A stretch of 64,000 nt of DNA, from contig MU859147.1 of assembly GCA_033297205.1 (NCBI GenBank), positions 1 through 64,000 of the forward strand, given 5' to 3'. The notes beneath the pieces were generated by a model. It searched no databases and was not told the origin of the DNA. It saw only the letters and a list, made by a program, of their open reading frames with translations. The stretch comes from Pseudoneurospora amorphoporcata. Lineage: Eukaryota; Ascomycota; Sordariomycetes; Sordariales; Sordariaceae. Below are positions 1 through 12,139 of the stretch, in pieces (position 1 is the stretch's first letter; each line of letters opens with the position of its first letter). The position numbers and the translations under genes are program-made.

Positions 1-97
1 CACATTCTGTGGAGACTAAGTTCCCCAGTGACCAGCCTACTATACTACTGAGTAGTACAGGGCAGTTACAAGGCACAGTACTAGCCACACGTTAATA
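1..97. other. unassigned sequence left of element A
   Basis: These bases do not match element C at the place where the rest of element A aligns to it; similarity begins near 98. They may belong to another insertion or a deletion junction. Nothing recognisable is seen. Confidence 0.4.
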
Positions 98-1290
98 CAT
101 ATAAAGAAGGATTGCCGTATCCCCAAGCAGTTGAAGTAGAAGAAAGCTGAAGTTGCAACGGTAGAAGGGGCGAAGGTAGTCGAGATCGCTAGCATCGACT
201 ACGACCAAGACGATCTCGAAGATGCTATAGACCGAGCTCAAAATTACGACCTCGAAGCACAATAGGACACATCCAACGGGCTTGATTAAGAGGACCCCTA
301 GATTCATCGAGCGCCGACATAGGAAGAAGTTAGCTATATATTTACAGCACCACTATCGACGCCTAAGACTAAAAGAAGCGAATTCGGGATCTTATCAACC
401 TATATAGACCCCTTGACAATTTAACTACTAGTTACTAAATAGACCCCTTGGAAAACTACCGCCGGAAGAGCTAAGAAAACGAGAAGTAGGACGACTTTTG
501 GAAAAAGCGAGCAATCGTTATTAAAGGGAAAAGTTCTAAGGATTGAAAAGAGTTGCCTAAAACGACAAGGGCCTACTAACCAATTAAAGGAGATATAGCC
601 TAGATATACCCTCTACACTTTGCACACTATCAAATGCCGTAGTTCCAATGCATTACCAATAGGTACCACGAGCATTATAAGAAGAAACGGGACAACCGCT
701 TCTGGCCTACTAGAAGACTAGATACGCATAAACAACCTAAGCCAATCACTCGTACTTACAACCGAGGCAACCCCCAAGATACTATTATTATTAACGAATA
801 GTTCGCGTTCAGCCTACGACCATTCGGAAAACAGAACGAGTGGCTATCCCCTAGGAGACTCGCGGCCTAACTACTCAACGTATATACCTACGTAGAATAG
901 GGAGATGCTAACTCTCATTAGGGATAGTATCAAACAGCCGACTACCCTATCTACATAAGGCAGAAAGCCAGGGCTTATAAGACGGAAGTTACCTACTACA
1001 TCCAACGGATCAACGCATCCGATAGGACGGAAGACGAAGAAGCCGCCTATTTGGCTTGGTTATAGAAATACAGCTCACTGGACGAGCCGGAACCTAAAGA
1101 AGAGAACGCTCTTAACGACTATCGTCAGGAATTGGGAAACGGCTCAGGGCCTTCAGGGAGGCCTGACGAAAACTAAGTCCCTAGACGAAACGGATCATCC
1201 GACGATACAACCGTCGGAAGGATAGGATCCAAGACCCTACAACACCTATAGAGGTCGCAGCTACAGAAGAAGGGAAAGAGGACCAGCGAC
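98..1290 (+). mobile_element. Ty3/gypsy chromovirus element A, 5' fragment
   Basis: This stretch aligns along its length with element C from about 15,708 to 16,890. It covers the end of the gag zinc-knuckle region and the long spacer before the protease. It has no 5' LTR and no gag N-terminus in the window, so A is truncated here or continues elsewhere. Reading frames are broken by many TAG codons. The fragment ends at the GCGAC target duplication of element B, and the same element resumes at 8,605. Confidence 0.8.
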
Positions 1291-1535
1291 TATCACAGGA
1301 TTACCTGTGATGGCACTAGTGATGCGCTGCACGATTGGCACAGCCATCGAGTCTCTATTGGCCATTGGCCAATAGGATCGCACGCATGCAGGCACCAGTG
1401 GGCCTCAGTCTGGATCTAGGGCATAGCTTAGCCCTACCCTATATCTAGACCGTACACCTCCCTCTCTTCCCTTCCTCTCTCCTCGTACAACTACGTATGT
1501 TACATCTACCCCCTACCTCGCCCTGCACCGTGATA
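1291..1535 (+). repeat. 5' LTR of element B
   Basis: 245 bp, matching 8360-8604 except for about ten differences. All of these are transitions and all but about one lie in CpA/TpG contexts. The first 21 bases hold an inverted repeat (1292-1311), and 1355-1375 is a perfect 9-bp-arm palindrome (CTATTGGCC, loop ATT, GGCCAATAG) containing CCAAT boxes on both strands. A TATAT motif lies at 1440. A pyrimidine-rich stretch follows from about 1458. Confidence 0.93.
1440..1444 (+). promoter_or_regulatory. probable TATA box of element B LTR
   Basis: TATAT, 45 nt before GTACAACTA (1485-1493), which is complementary to the sequence just after the LTR. A transcript starting near 1485 would put that 9-mer at its 5' end. 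Confidence 0.4.
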
Positions 1536-1537
1536 GT

Positions 1538-1546
1538 TAGTTGTAC
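1538..1546 (+). other. probable self-priming primer-binding site, element B
   Basis: TAGTTGTAC starts two bases after the LTR. It is the exact reverse complement of GTACAACTA at 1485-1493 inside the LTR. No tRNA-like TGG site is seen at this position. Tf1/sushi-type chromoviruses are known to prime from the 5' end of their own transcript with this layout. Confidence 0.6.
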
Positions 1547-1791
1547 CTACTATTACGCTGCGAGCGTACAACTCCATTTCAATCAATCGCCGCCGTCGTG
1601 AGAATCTCCGACGTGCCCGCGACCTTCTCATCGCACTGCGACAGTTTCGGTCGCACTGTGCCGCTAGCAGGTTCGACCTCGAGTCCGACCAGCAACACCA
1701 CAAATCGCACCGCGATTCTCCCCAGCGCCTACAAGGTAGGGCTTCCCACCTACAAGGTAGCACTTATCCCCTTCATTAATCGAGCTAATAA

Positions 1792-3387
1792 ATGTCGTCC
1801 GTCACCGACGTTGACGTTGCCATCTCCGCCATCAGCTCTATCGTCGACCCCGCTTACGAGCAACTCTTCTAGAACATTACAAAGGCTCTTAACGGCAGTC
1901 CTGACTCCGGTGCCCCAGCTGAGCAGAGCGACCTTGACACCGCCTCTGAGCTTGCTAACTATCCCGCTTTCGGCCACACTATTATCGCGCTCGCCTGACT
2001 TATCGACTAGGACGTAATTAAGGCAAACTCCTTCGTCGCAGTCGCTAACGACGCGCTCGCCGACAATGCGGAGTAGCTAGCAAACCAGGACGTGACCATT
2101 GCTAAGCTCAACGACAAAATCACCTATTTCAAAAAGCAGTTCATTATTACCTAGAGCAAGTTTACTAATACTAATACCGCGCTTAACGTTGCTACCGATG
2201 CCTATAATAAATTTAAGAAGGATGTTACCGCTAAATTTAGGAAGAAGAACGATACTATTAAAGATTTTAAGAAGACTATACGCCTAGGAGCTATCCCTTC
2301 CGAAGCTGTTCTTATGGACGATGATATGTCTACTCCCAAGTTTAGGATTAGTAAGGACCCTAAAGTCTTTACCGGCGAGGGTAGCACCGCCGTTAAACGC
2401 GCTAAGTCTTACCGCGCCTGGCGTGCTAAGATCGAGCTTTGTTAGTTTTAGGATGCTTGGTACTTCGATTAAGATGAGCGTTACAAGTTCGCTCAGATTA
2501 TGTAGTACCTTGGTGGCGCTGCCTTTTACGCCCTCTCCGCCTAGGCCATGCCGTTGCTAAAGGAAGCCGACAAGGATAAGAGGAAGTAGAAGACTGGCGA
2601 GGATCTGCTCGCTCACCTCGATACTAAGTACGACCGTATGGATTTTACCCTCGAATCCCGTCGTGACTTCAAGACCCTGAAGATAACCAAGGGTTAGAAG
2701 TAGTTCGATTTTAAAGACAGATTTACCACCCTTATCGACCGCTGCGACCTCGACGACTCTATGAAGACCTATTACCTGAAAATGAAGGTTACTAACGAGA
2801 TCCGTAATACTATTACTTATTAGCAGGAGCTCCCCGCTCTCAACAATTACGATAAGTAGCTTGCCCTACACCGCAAGCTCGCTACCAACCTCGAGGAGCG
2901 CGATTGGCGTAATAAGACCACCGTCCAGTTCTATAAAAATAATTCTAGCTCTAGCGGCGGTTCCGCTTCTACCGAGCGTACCGTTAGCTAAAGCGGCACC
3001 GCTATAAATCTCGACGCTATAAACGCCTTCAATATTTAACTGTCTCGTATAATCAATAAGGCGGTTATTGACTACCGTATGCAGAATGGTCTTTGTAAAC
3101 GCTGCGCTAGACCAGGTCACTACGCTTATGAATGCCGTAATAGTATTAACACTGGCATCCCTAAGGAGCAGAGGAAGCGCGATCGCTGTAACCGTCGCAG
3201 TAGAGGCAGCTACAACAACAATAACAACTGTAGTAGACCGGCCATAGGACAGTTTGGTTACGGCAATAACGGTAATGACGGCGCTCGAGTTAACACCGTC
3301 GCTACCGGTGAGCCCGCTGCAGCGCCTACTCTAGTTCCTGCTCAACCCGTAGAATATAGCGCGGGAAATGCGCCGCCTCTCCACTAA
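1792..3387 (+). pseudogene. gag of element B, broken
   Basis: The frame opens with ATG at 1792 (MSSVTDVDVAIS) and runs to a TAA at 3385, about 530 codons, interrupted by many TAG/TAA codons. The stops fall where CAG, CAA or TGG would fit, as expected from RIP. Near the end (about 3091-3135) a CCHC zinc knuckle is intact in sequence: CKRCARPGHYAYEC. A Ser/Gly-rich stretch and an Asn-rich, basic tail surround it. The product would be the capsid and nucleocapsid protein. It cannot be made in one piece today. Confidence 0.85.
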
Positions 3388-3479
3388 ATCGCTTGGAGAG
3401 GCCGTCGTCCGTAACGATGATAGATGAGGGGGAGAATAATCTGGTAGACTTAGAAGTAGTTTAATTTAAGAACTTAAAT

Positions 3480-6400
3480 TTAGATAGTTATAATGATAAT
3501 TCCATCCTTTTCTCTATTTAAATCGTTTATAGACCGCGCAATTAACGTAGTAAATATGCCGCTCTGGTCGATAGCGGATGTTCCGCTCTTGCTTTTATCG
3601 ATCGCAGCTTTGCCGCCCGTTATGCTATCCCGCTATTGAGACTCCCCAAACCAAAGGCCTTGTATTTAGTTGACGGCGTGCTCAAGGATCTCATCACTCA
3701 CTACTGTGAGGTTCAGCTGCGGATCGGCTACCATACAGAAACGATCGCCATACTAGCCTATAATCTGGCGGCCGATTACCCTATAATCCTAGGCATGCTA
3801 TAGCTTAAGCTTTACAACCCTATAGTATTATAGCTAAACGGCGCCGTTACCTTCAATAATCACTATACGGACCGCTACCTTCCCGCTAACCTTTCGCCCT
3901 CTTTATAGTACGCTTTAAAGGTTTAGAAGTACGCCTATACGCGTTATTATAAAACTATGCGAGGCATGGTTAAGGCCGACCGCCTTAGTACCCCAATTGC
4001 GGACCTCGTCCCCGACGTCGTTGAAGACGGACCCCCCAATACCCTAGTTAAGGACTCTAACACCCTAATCGCAGCCCCTAAGCGGACTAAGCCCGCCGTC
4101 TGCCGCACCGTAGCTGGCCAGCGGAGGTCCGATCCCTACTACCGCGTTGTAGTACGCCGATTATACTTTTCGAGCGACCCCGTTAACCCAACGGATATTA
4201 GGGATATAACGGCCGCTGGTTTCAACTGGCTGTGCGAGAAGTTTAATCTACGAACGTTCTGTACTTCGTACGCAGAAATCTGCGAGATTATAGAAGAGGC
4301 TAGGGCGGAGGAGAAGGCTCGGGCTAAAGAGGCAGAGGGGGGCGCCCTAGAGCCTAAGGAGTATAGAGATGATAAAAGCGTCGTTAATAGAGAGGCAGGG
4401 ACAGAAATTGAATACGACTATAATATACCAAGCGGTTTGGCTAACCTCACCCCAAAAATGGAGTAGGAGATCTGGAACGGTGACGGTGCTAAGTATAAGA
4501 AGTTGCTGGGCAAGCGTTACTACCTGTGGATTGATGCTTGCGCTGGCAAGGGCTCTAAAGTCGCCATCCGAGCAGCAAAGATCGCTAAGTACGTATACCT
4601 TAGCGGTAATGCAGAGGAGGATTACGAGCGTTGCGAAGCTATTAGGCTAGTTAGTATTACGGAAGAAAATATAGCTAAATTCTACGAAAAAGTTAATAAG
4701 CTACCCAAAACTGACTCCTAAATTAAGGAGAAGCTCCCCAAATAGTACTGGAACCACTTTAACGTCTTTAGACCTCGCAATGCTACGGTCTTACCCCTTT
4801 ACCGCTCGTACGACTTTAAGATTAAGTTCCGCCCAGGCGAGTAAGCACCCTATACGAAATCTAGGGCATTCAATCCCAATAAGCTGAGTGTGATTAAGAA
4901 ATGGATTGACAATAATCTTCGTATAGGGTTTATCCGTCCCTCACAATCCGAGGCCGCTTCCCAGATTCTGCTAGTAAAGAAACCCGGCGGAGGTATTAGA
5001 CTTTGCGTAGACTACAGAAGAATCAACAACGTCACTTTCAAGAGTCGCTACCCGCTCCCTTTAATCAAAGAAACCCTTAACGCTATTTGCAAGGCAAAGA
5101 TCTTCACCAAACTAGATATTATCGTCGCTTTCAACCGTATTCGCGTCGCGGAGGGACACGAATGGCTGACGGCATTTATTACCCGTTTTGGTCTCTTTGA
5201 ATCACTCGTATATCCTTTCGGCCTGTAGGGAACGCTAGGCGCATTCTAAAACTACGTTAACGACATCTTGCACGATATCTTAGATATCTACGCGACCGCC
5301 TACCTAAATAATATCCTCATCTTTTCGGATAACGAAGAAGAGTATTAGAAATACGTAGACGATGTTCTTGCCCGCTTGGAAAAGGCTGGCTTGTAGGTCG
5401 ATATCGACAAGTGCGAGTTTTATACTAAGAAAACTAAATACCTCGGGCTGATCATTACGCCTGACGGTATCGAGATGGACCCAGAGAAGGTCAAAGCCAT
5501 TACAGACTAGAAGCCCCCAACGTCTAAGAAGTTTTTACAAAGTTTCCTGAGATTTGCTAACTTTTATTGTCATTTTATTAAAGGCTTCTCGACAATGGCG
5601 GCACCACTTTATAACTTTACGAAGAAGGACGCGGAATGGGTATGGACCGTAGTATAGCAGTCCGCTTTCGAAGTTTTGAAAACTACGTTTACAAGCGGAC
5701 CGACCTTGCGTATCTACGATTGGTCCAAGAAGACAGTCGTCGAAACTGATGCCTCTAATTGGGCGTCTAGCGGCACCCTCTCCCAGTACGGAGATGACGG
5801 CGTGCTCTACCCAATCGCTTACTTTTCGGCACGACACTTAGCGGCGGAGTGCAATTACGATATTTATAATAAAGAGTTTCTTGCCATCGTTAAAGTTTTG
5901 AAAGAATAGCGTCTAGAATTGGAGGGCGCCTAGTAACCTTTCGATATCGTCACGGATTATAAGAATTTAAAGACCTTCACGACAAATAAGCAGCTCACAC
6001 CCCGCTATATACGGTAGTCACAATTCTTATCATGCTTCAACTTTTTAATCCGTTATATACCGGGATTACAGAATCTTCGTCCAGACGCGCTGAGCAGGAA
6101 ACCAGAGGACGTACCGCTAGACATAGATAATCACTGTTTGAAGGCTAGGAATCGTAAACTTATTGACCCAACCCGCTTTAAGGATAGGTGCCTCTCCCTA
6201 TCGGCTATAGTTACTAACGTCCTCGACTTCGACGAGGAGGTCTTCCTACTATCCCTAAATACCTTGGAGGAGCCGGACAAGTCGACCGACAATATTATTA
6301 ACGAGAGTTACGACTAGTCAACCCTAATGCAGGAAGCCGTCAGCTGCCTAAGAGATCTAGGCCGCACTAAATAGCGCCCCCATATCAAAAAGAAGTTGAA

Positions 6401-8282
6401 GGTCGCTTTCGCTGAATATTCTACGGCGGGAGGCAAGGCGTACTATAGAGGGAGGGTGCTTATTAATTCCGATAATACCGCTACCTACTTACTACTCATC
6501 CACCGCGCTCACTCGTCACTAACGGCGGGTTACCTAGGTAGAGATAAGACATGGGCATGGATGAACGAGTATTGGTACTGGCCAGGCATGGCAGAAGCCG
6601 TTCGGGCTTACTACAAAGGTTGCCTGGTGTGCTCGAAAACGAAGGTATCGCAGCGCGCTAAGGCAGGTTATCTCAAGCCTATGCCCGCGGCCTACGTGCC
6701 ATGGACGGACATCTCGGTTAATTACGTCTCTCCATTGCCAAAAAGTTTACATCTGGGTCAGAAGTTCAAGTACATCGTCGTCGTAGTAGACCGCCTGACG
6801 AAGATGCGCCACTACATCCCCACTATTACTATAGAAGCGGAAGAACTGGCGGACCGCTTTATTGACCGTATTTATACCCTTCACGGCCTACCAGATACCG
6901 TTATTTCCGACCGCGGCTCCCAATTCGTTTCTCTGTTCTGGTCTACGATCTATAGACGCCTAGCCATTAAGAGGCTGTTGAGCTCCGCTTTTCACCCATA
7001 GACCAATGCCTAGACGGAGCGCATTAACGCAGAGATGGAGCAATATCTGCGTATCTTCGTCAACTAGGCACAGATAGACTAGGCACGATAGCTCCCACTA
7101 GCGGAGTTCGCAGGTAATAACATGGTTTCTAAGACCACGGGCGTAACTCCCTTCTTTGCCAACTATAGCTTTCACCCCCGCATAAGCGTTAAGCCCGCAG
7201 CGGTTGTACCGTCAGAAAGCTTCTCACCGGCACAACAGAAGGAATACTTAAAGGCCAACGAACTGCTCGCTCGTTTTGAAGCCATTTGGGATCATATACG
7301 CACCTCTACAAAGAAAGCACAAGACAAATACAAAGCCAACGCCAACGAGAATCGGTCGGACGCACCAAAATACCGCTCTAATAATTTCGTTATACTAAAT
7401 ACGACCAATCTCAACGACGGCAGGCCATACGACAAGCTTTGCCTCCGATAGGAGGGCCCTTTCAAACTAGATTAGGCACGTTCCTATAACGTCAAACTAA
7501 TCTTACCTACCAATATAAAGTGCTCGCCAATTTTCCATATCTCTATAGTCAAACCTTACCACGCGGGCCTTCCTAGCCAAGCCGATTTGTAAGGCGACGT
7601 ACGAACTAACGAAGGTAGGGTAATGGTTAGGATTAATGATTACGAAGAAGTGGCAGAGTAGGAACTCGACAGGCTATTAGACTGCTTCTAACGAGGAAGC
7701 AACCGTCACTAGTTTTACACCGTAAAGTAGAAGTATCACAACCCCACCGACGAGCCTCTTAACAACGTTAAGGGAGCAAGAGAAGCCGTCACCACCTTCC
7801 ATCGCGATCACCTAGATGCGCCCATCCCGCCAGCGGTTCGAAACTGGCCAGAGATCAAGGCTATACTTTAAGAACGGGCCCCAGCCCCGAAGCGGAAGGC
7901 CCAGGCGCCCCAAACACGCCACACGACGCCTCCAGCCCCGCCCTCGAAACGCTCCAGACGCATTGCCGACCTGAAAGAGTAGATTAATGCCGCCGTCGCG
8001 GATATTGCGGTTGACTATGAAGCACGAGGGTCCGCGATCGAGGTCGTAAGCCGGGAGCTCGAACCCTTAACCGAGGAGGACTCAAGGAAGATGGACTAGT
8101 TCCTCAGCAGAGTATTTGGGAGGCTAGCGGAGGTCTGGCAGGGTATGCGGCCCCCGACAAGAAATGTGCAGGCACAGCTGGAGGATGGGACCTACCAACA
8201 GGATAATGACGACAGCGCAGCCGTTTAATCGCGGATCACGAGCGCTCAGTCACGGATCGAGGAGTTGAAAGACGGGGATTGA
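3480..8282 (+). pseudogene. pol of element B (PR-RT-RH-IN), broken
   Basis: This frame is -1 relative to gag. The aspartic protease motif VDSG is at 3567. Reverse transcriptase spans about 4850-5500, with LLVKKPGGGIRLCVDYR and the catalytic box now reading YLNNILIFS, where the Asp pair is lost by G-to-A change. RNase H covers about 5715-6110 (ETDASNWASSGTLSQYG). Integrase covers about 6490-7440, with an HHCC zinc region (H...H...CLVC) and the core motif VISDRGSQF. The C-terminal tail of about 270 codons includes a possible chromodomain-like stretch near 7650-7800. Many in-frame TAG codons break it. The frame could end at TAA 8226 or at TGA 8280-8282. Confidence 0.88.
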
Positions 8283-8359
8283 GGGATAATCTATCATTTC
8301 ATGTATATATACTAGATACAAGGTTTGAAGCTCTGTGAGCTTCTTTTGCAGAGAGGTAG

Positions 8360-8604
8360 TATCACAGGATTACCTATGATGGCACTAGTAATGCGCTGCA
8401 CGATTGGCACAGCCATCGAGTCTCTATTGGCCATTGGCCAATAGGATCGCACGCATATAGGCACCAGTGGGCCTCAATCTAGATCTAGGGCATAGCTCAG
8501 CCCTACCCTATATCCAGACCGTACACCTCCCTCTCTTCCCTTCCTCTCTCCTCGTACAACTACGTATGTCACATCTACCCCCTACCTCGCCCTGCACCGT
8601 AATA
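8360..8604 (+). repeat. 3' LTR of element B
   Basis: 245 bp, partner of 1291-1535. It is preceded by a purine-rich tract (GCAGAGAGG, about 8348-8356) that fits a polypurine tract. It ends next to the second GCGAC copy at 8605-8609. Confidence 0.93.
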
Positions 8605-8609
8605 GCGAC

Positions 8610-11600
8610 TCAAAGTCGTAGCCTACTAGAAGAATTACCAAGCCATCGCGCTAGTAGATTCCGGAGTTCATTTGAACCTTATTTCACCCAAGTTCGTTAA
8701 CTAACTGAGAATCCCTTAGAAAAAGAAAAAGGCACCTTTTATAATAAAAGGACCTTTCGAAACCCAAATCGTAAAGAAGGAAACGTTACCACTTCCTATC
8801 ATGGTAAGAGGAAAGACGGTCGAAATCAGCTTCGACATCGTCAATATAGGACCATCTAAAGATATGATCCTAGGGCACCCATAGCATATTATATACAACC
8901 CAAACATCAATTGGAAGGATAGTGGCCGCCTACGTCCTAGGACGTACCCAACCACTAATAAGAAACCCGGAGTACGGAAGGAAGCGAGCTAGGACGGCGT
9001 CGTTCCTACGGCCCCACCGCAAGCAGTACAGGAAGTTATAATCTATACTATCAACAGAAGCGGCAAAGTTATAGAAGAAGGGTTAGTAACATTAGTAGAA
9101 GTATTAGCAATCAACGCTCAGCACAAGTTTAACTATTACCAGAACCAATAGACGAAAAAGCCGAAGATAACAATCCCCAAAAAGTACGGGGGACACCCGG
9201 CTTTCGTTAGCAAGCATCTTAAAGGGTTACTACTACAAGGATCGTAGGACCATAAGATCAAGCTCAAAGAAGGAGCGAAGCTCAAGTTTTTCAAAGTATA
9301 TCATACGAACGAGAAGCAGAACGCGGAGTTAAGGACGTACTTAGACGAAAACTTAAAACGAGGACACATTCGGGAATCCACATTACCAGCAAGGTACCCC
9401 ATCCTCTTCGTACCAAAGAAAGATAGAAAGCTGCGCCTTTGTATTAATTACAAGCAACTAAATCAAGAGACCGTAAGAAACAGTTATCTCCTACCCCTAA
9501 TTTCACGCATTCGAAGTCAATTAGGAGGAACACAATACTTCACGCGCCTTAATCTACCCGTTGCCTACGCCCATATCCAAATCAAGGAAGGAGACGAATA
9601 GAAGATAGTATTTCGCACACCCTACGGACATTACGAATACCTCGTTATGCCCTTCGGGTTGACCAATGCACCTACGATATTCTAATCCGTTATCGATTAC
9701 GCGATTCGACCCTACCTCGACAAATTCGCCATTTACTACCTAGATAACATCCTTATCTACTCCAAGACTCTTGCGGAGCACAAGAAGCACGTATGGAAGG
9801 TACTGGACGTACTATACTAATAGAACCTTTTAGTCAACATAGAAAAGAGTAAATTCTATATAAAGGAAACCGTATTTCTTAGATATCTAATCTCGGAGAA
9901 TGAAGTCAGGATAGAACCAAACAAAGTAGAAGCTGTATAAAACTGGCCCGAGCCTAAGAATACGACCGATGTTCGCGGGTTCTTAGGATTTACCAACTTC
10001 TATCGTATATTTATACGCGATTATAGGAAGCTTGCCAAGCTACTATACGAGCTCACTAAGAAGGAGGCTGTTTTCATATGAGGAAAGGAAGAATAAGAAG
10101 CCTTTAAGGCTATCTACGATGCAGTCACCGCAGATCCGGTACTAAAACTTCCCAACCCAAACAAACCCTTTGAAATTGAGACCAACGCGTCAGACTACGC
10201 CATCGGAGGACAATTGGGATAACGCGACGACTAAGGGAAATTATATCCTATAGCTTTCTTTTCTAAAAAGTTAGAAAGACCCTGACGGAATTATCCTATT
10301 TATAATAAGGAACTCCTAGCTATCATTAAAGCGTTTCAAGAGTGGAGACCATACCTCAGTAGCACCACGCATGAAGTACAGGTCTACACCAACTATAATA
10401 ATCTCCAATACTTCACGACCACGAAGGTACTTAACGGCCGCCAGACACGATAGGCAAAATTCTTATCGGAATTCAACTTTGGGATTAACTATAAAAAGGG
10501 TTCAGAGAACGCCCGAGCTAATACCTTAAGTCGTCGACCGGACTATGTAAAAGATGCAGCAGAAGCCTCTACACCCTTGTTCCAGGAACAACTAAACGGA
10601 ACGCTCGTATACCCCCTACAAGAGTGGGTAGAGTACTACGCTATCTATAGGGCTAAGAACTAAGCCCTAACGTACTAAGCTACCATCGTTACCCCTGAAG
10701 ATAGGCAACGATAGAAAGACAACTAAGAAGAAAGAGTCAACCTTCAGAACGATAAATTATGGTATAACGACAAGGCTTACGTATAGCCGGAACAACGAGA
10801 AGACTTCGTTACGGATATCCATGCTTCTAAAATAGGAGGACACATAAGCATCACGAAAACCATAGCACGGATACAGCAACACTACGACTTTCCCAAGATG
10901 AAAAACACGGTGGCTCGGACATTGCAAGCCTATGAACGCTGTAGCAGGACCAGGGTTATAAGATATAAGCCATACGGATTTCTAGAACCTTTAGAAGTCG
11001 TAGAAAGACCGTGGAGTTCGGTAACTATGAACTTCATCACCAAATTACCATTATCCACAAATACCGCGGCAGGAGTTATTTACGATAATATCCTAGTGGT
11101 AGTAGACAGGCTGACCAAGTAGAGCTACTTCCTACCCTATAAAGAAACATGGTCAGCAGAGCAACTTGCAGATGTGATCTATCGGAACGTTACTTCGGTA
11201 CACGGTTAGCTGAAGGAATAGATTACGGACAGGGATACTAAGTTCGCATCCAAATTCTGGCAAACATTGATAACCAAGCTTGGTACCAAGAGCAAAATAT
11301 CGACAGCACATCACCCGCAAACCGACGGACAGACGGAAAGGATCAACCAGATCGTAGAACAATACCTAAGAAACTATATCAACTTCGAACAAAGCGACTG
11401 GGTAGAACTACTACCTACGGCGCAATTAGTATATAATACCTCTCCTATAGAAACTATGAAGGTCTTACCTTTCTTCGCAAACTATAGGTATAAGCCAAAA
11501 CTTTTAGAAGGACTAGATACGAACGTTCCCAAGGCCTCAGTCAAGGCCGGAAAACTACATATATTACATAAGAAACTTAAAGAAGAGCTAGAATTCGTAC

Positions 11601-12139
11601 GACAAAAGATGAGCCGGTACTACAACCAGAAAAAGCTCGAGGGACCTCGCTTTAAGGAGGGGGATAAAGTCCTTTTGTCTACCAGAAACCTGAGAATAAA
11701 AAGGCCCAGCAAGAAACTCGACGACCGACGGATAGGACCTTTCAAAATCAAGAAGAAAATCTCAGATGTAGTATACCAGTTGGACATTCCTAATACTATA
11801 AAACTAAGATCACACTCATTCTACATCTCGCTACTGGAACTAGCACCTAAAAACCCACGAGTCAATATACGCACTAGTATCGAGGATGAGGAAGAAGAAT
11901 AGGATGTAGAGCAAATCTTGGACTCAAGAGTAGAAAAGGAAGAATTGGAGTACCTCATCAAGTGGGAAGGATTTAGTCCCAAAGACAACACATGGGAACC
12001 CGTCAAGAATTTAAGTTGCCCTAAGAAGTTGGAGGAATTCTACCGGAGGAACCCGGATCGGCTAGGGGCGAAGGACTACCCAGCTAAGAGAAGGCGGATG
12101 CGTCTAACAAGGACCAATCTACTACGGGTGCAACAATAG
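8610..12139 (+). pseudogene. pol of chromovirus element A, broken
   Basis: The frame starts in the protease (VDSG at 8654). Reverse transcriptase follows (about 9290-9920; box YLDNILIYS), then RNase H (about 10,150-10,560), the integrase zinc region and core (about 10,800-11,450; AHHPQTDGQTERIN at 11,309), a GPY-like region, and a chromodomain (about 11,905-12,040; LEYLIKWEGFSPKDNTWEPV). About thirty TAG/TAA codons interrupt it at Gln or Trp positions. Chromodomains direct integration to heterochromatin in this clade. The last 56 bp overlap the antisense accessory gene tail to tail. Confidence 0.9.

Larger units (their letters stand above)
1291..8604 (+). mobile_element. full-length Ty3/gypsy retrotransposon, element B
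   Basis: A 7.3 kb element with two 245-bp LTRs (1291-1535 and 8360-8604). It is flanked by the 5-bp direct repeat GCGAC (1286-1290 and 8605-8609), which proves insertion into element A. Domain order is gag with a CCHC knuckle, protease, reverse transcriptase, RNase H, integrase, then a long C-terminal tail, that is, Ty3/gypsy order. Gag lies in one frame and pol in the -1 frame. Both frames carry many TAG and some TAA codons at expected Gln or Trp positions, so the element is not autonomous. The LTR termini now read TA...TA where TG...CA is expected, as RIP would produce. Confidence 0.95.

Noticed and set aside
1506..1763. Antisense Cys-rich frame in the 5' end of element B
   Set aside because: The Cys residues come from repeated CTACAAGGTAG-type sequence, spacing does not match a zinc cluster, and no second copy supports it.
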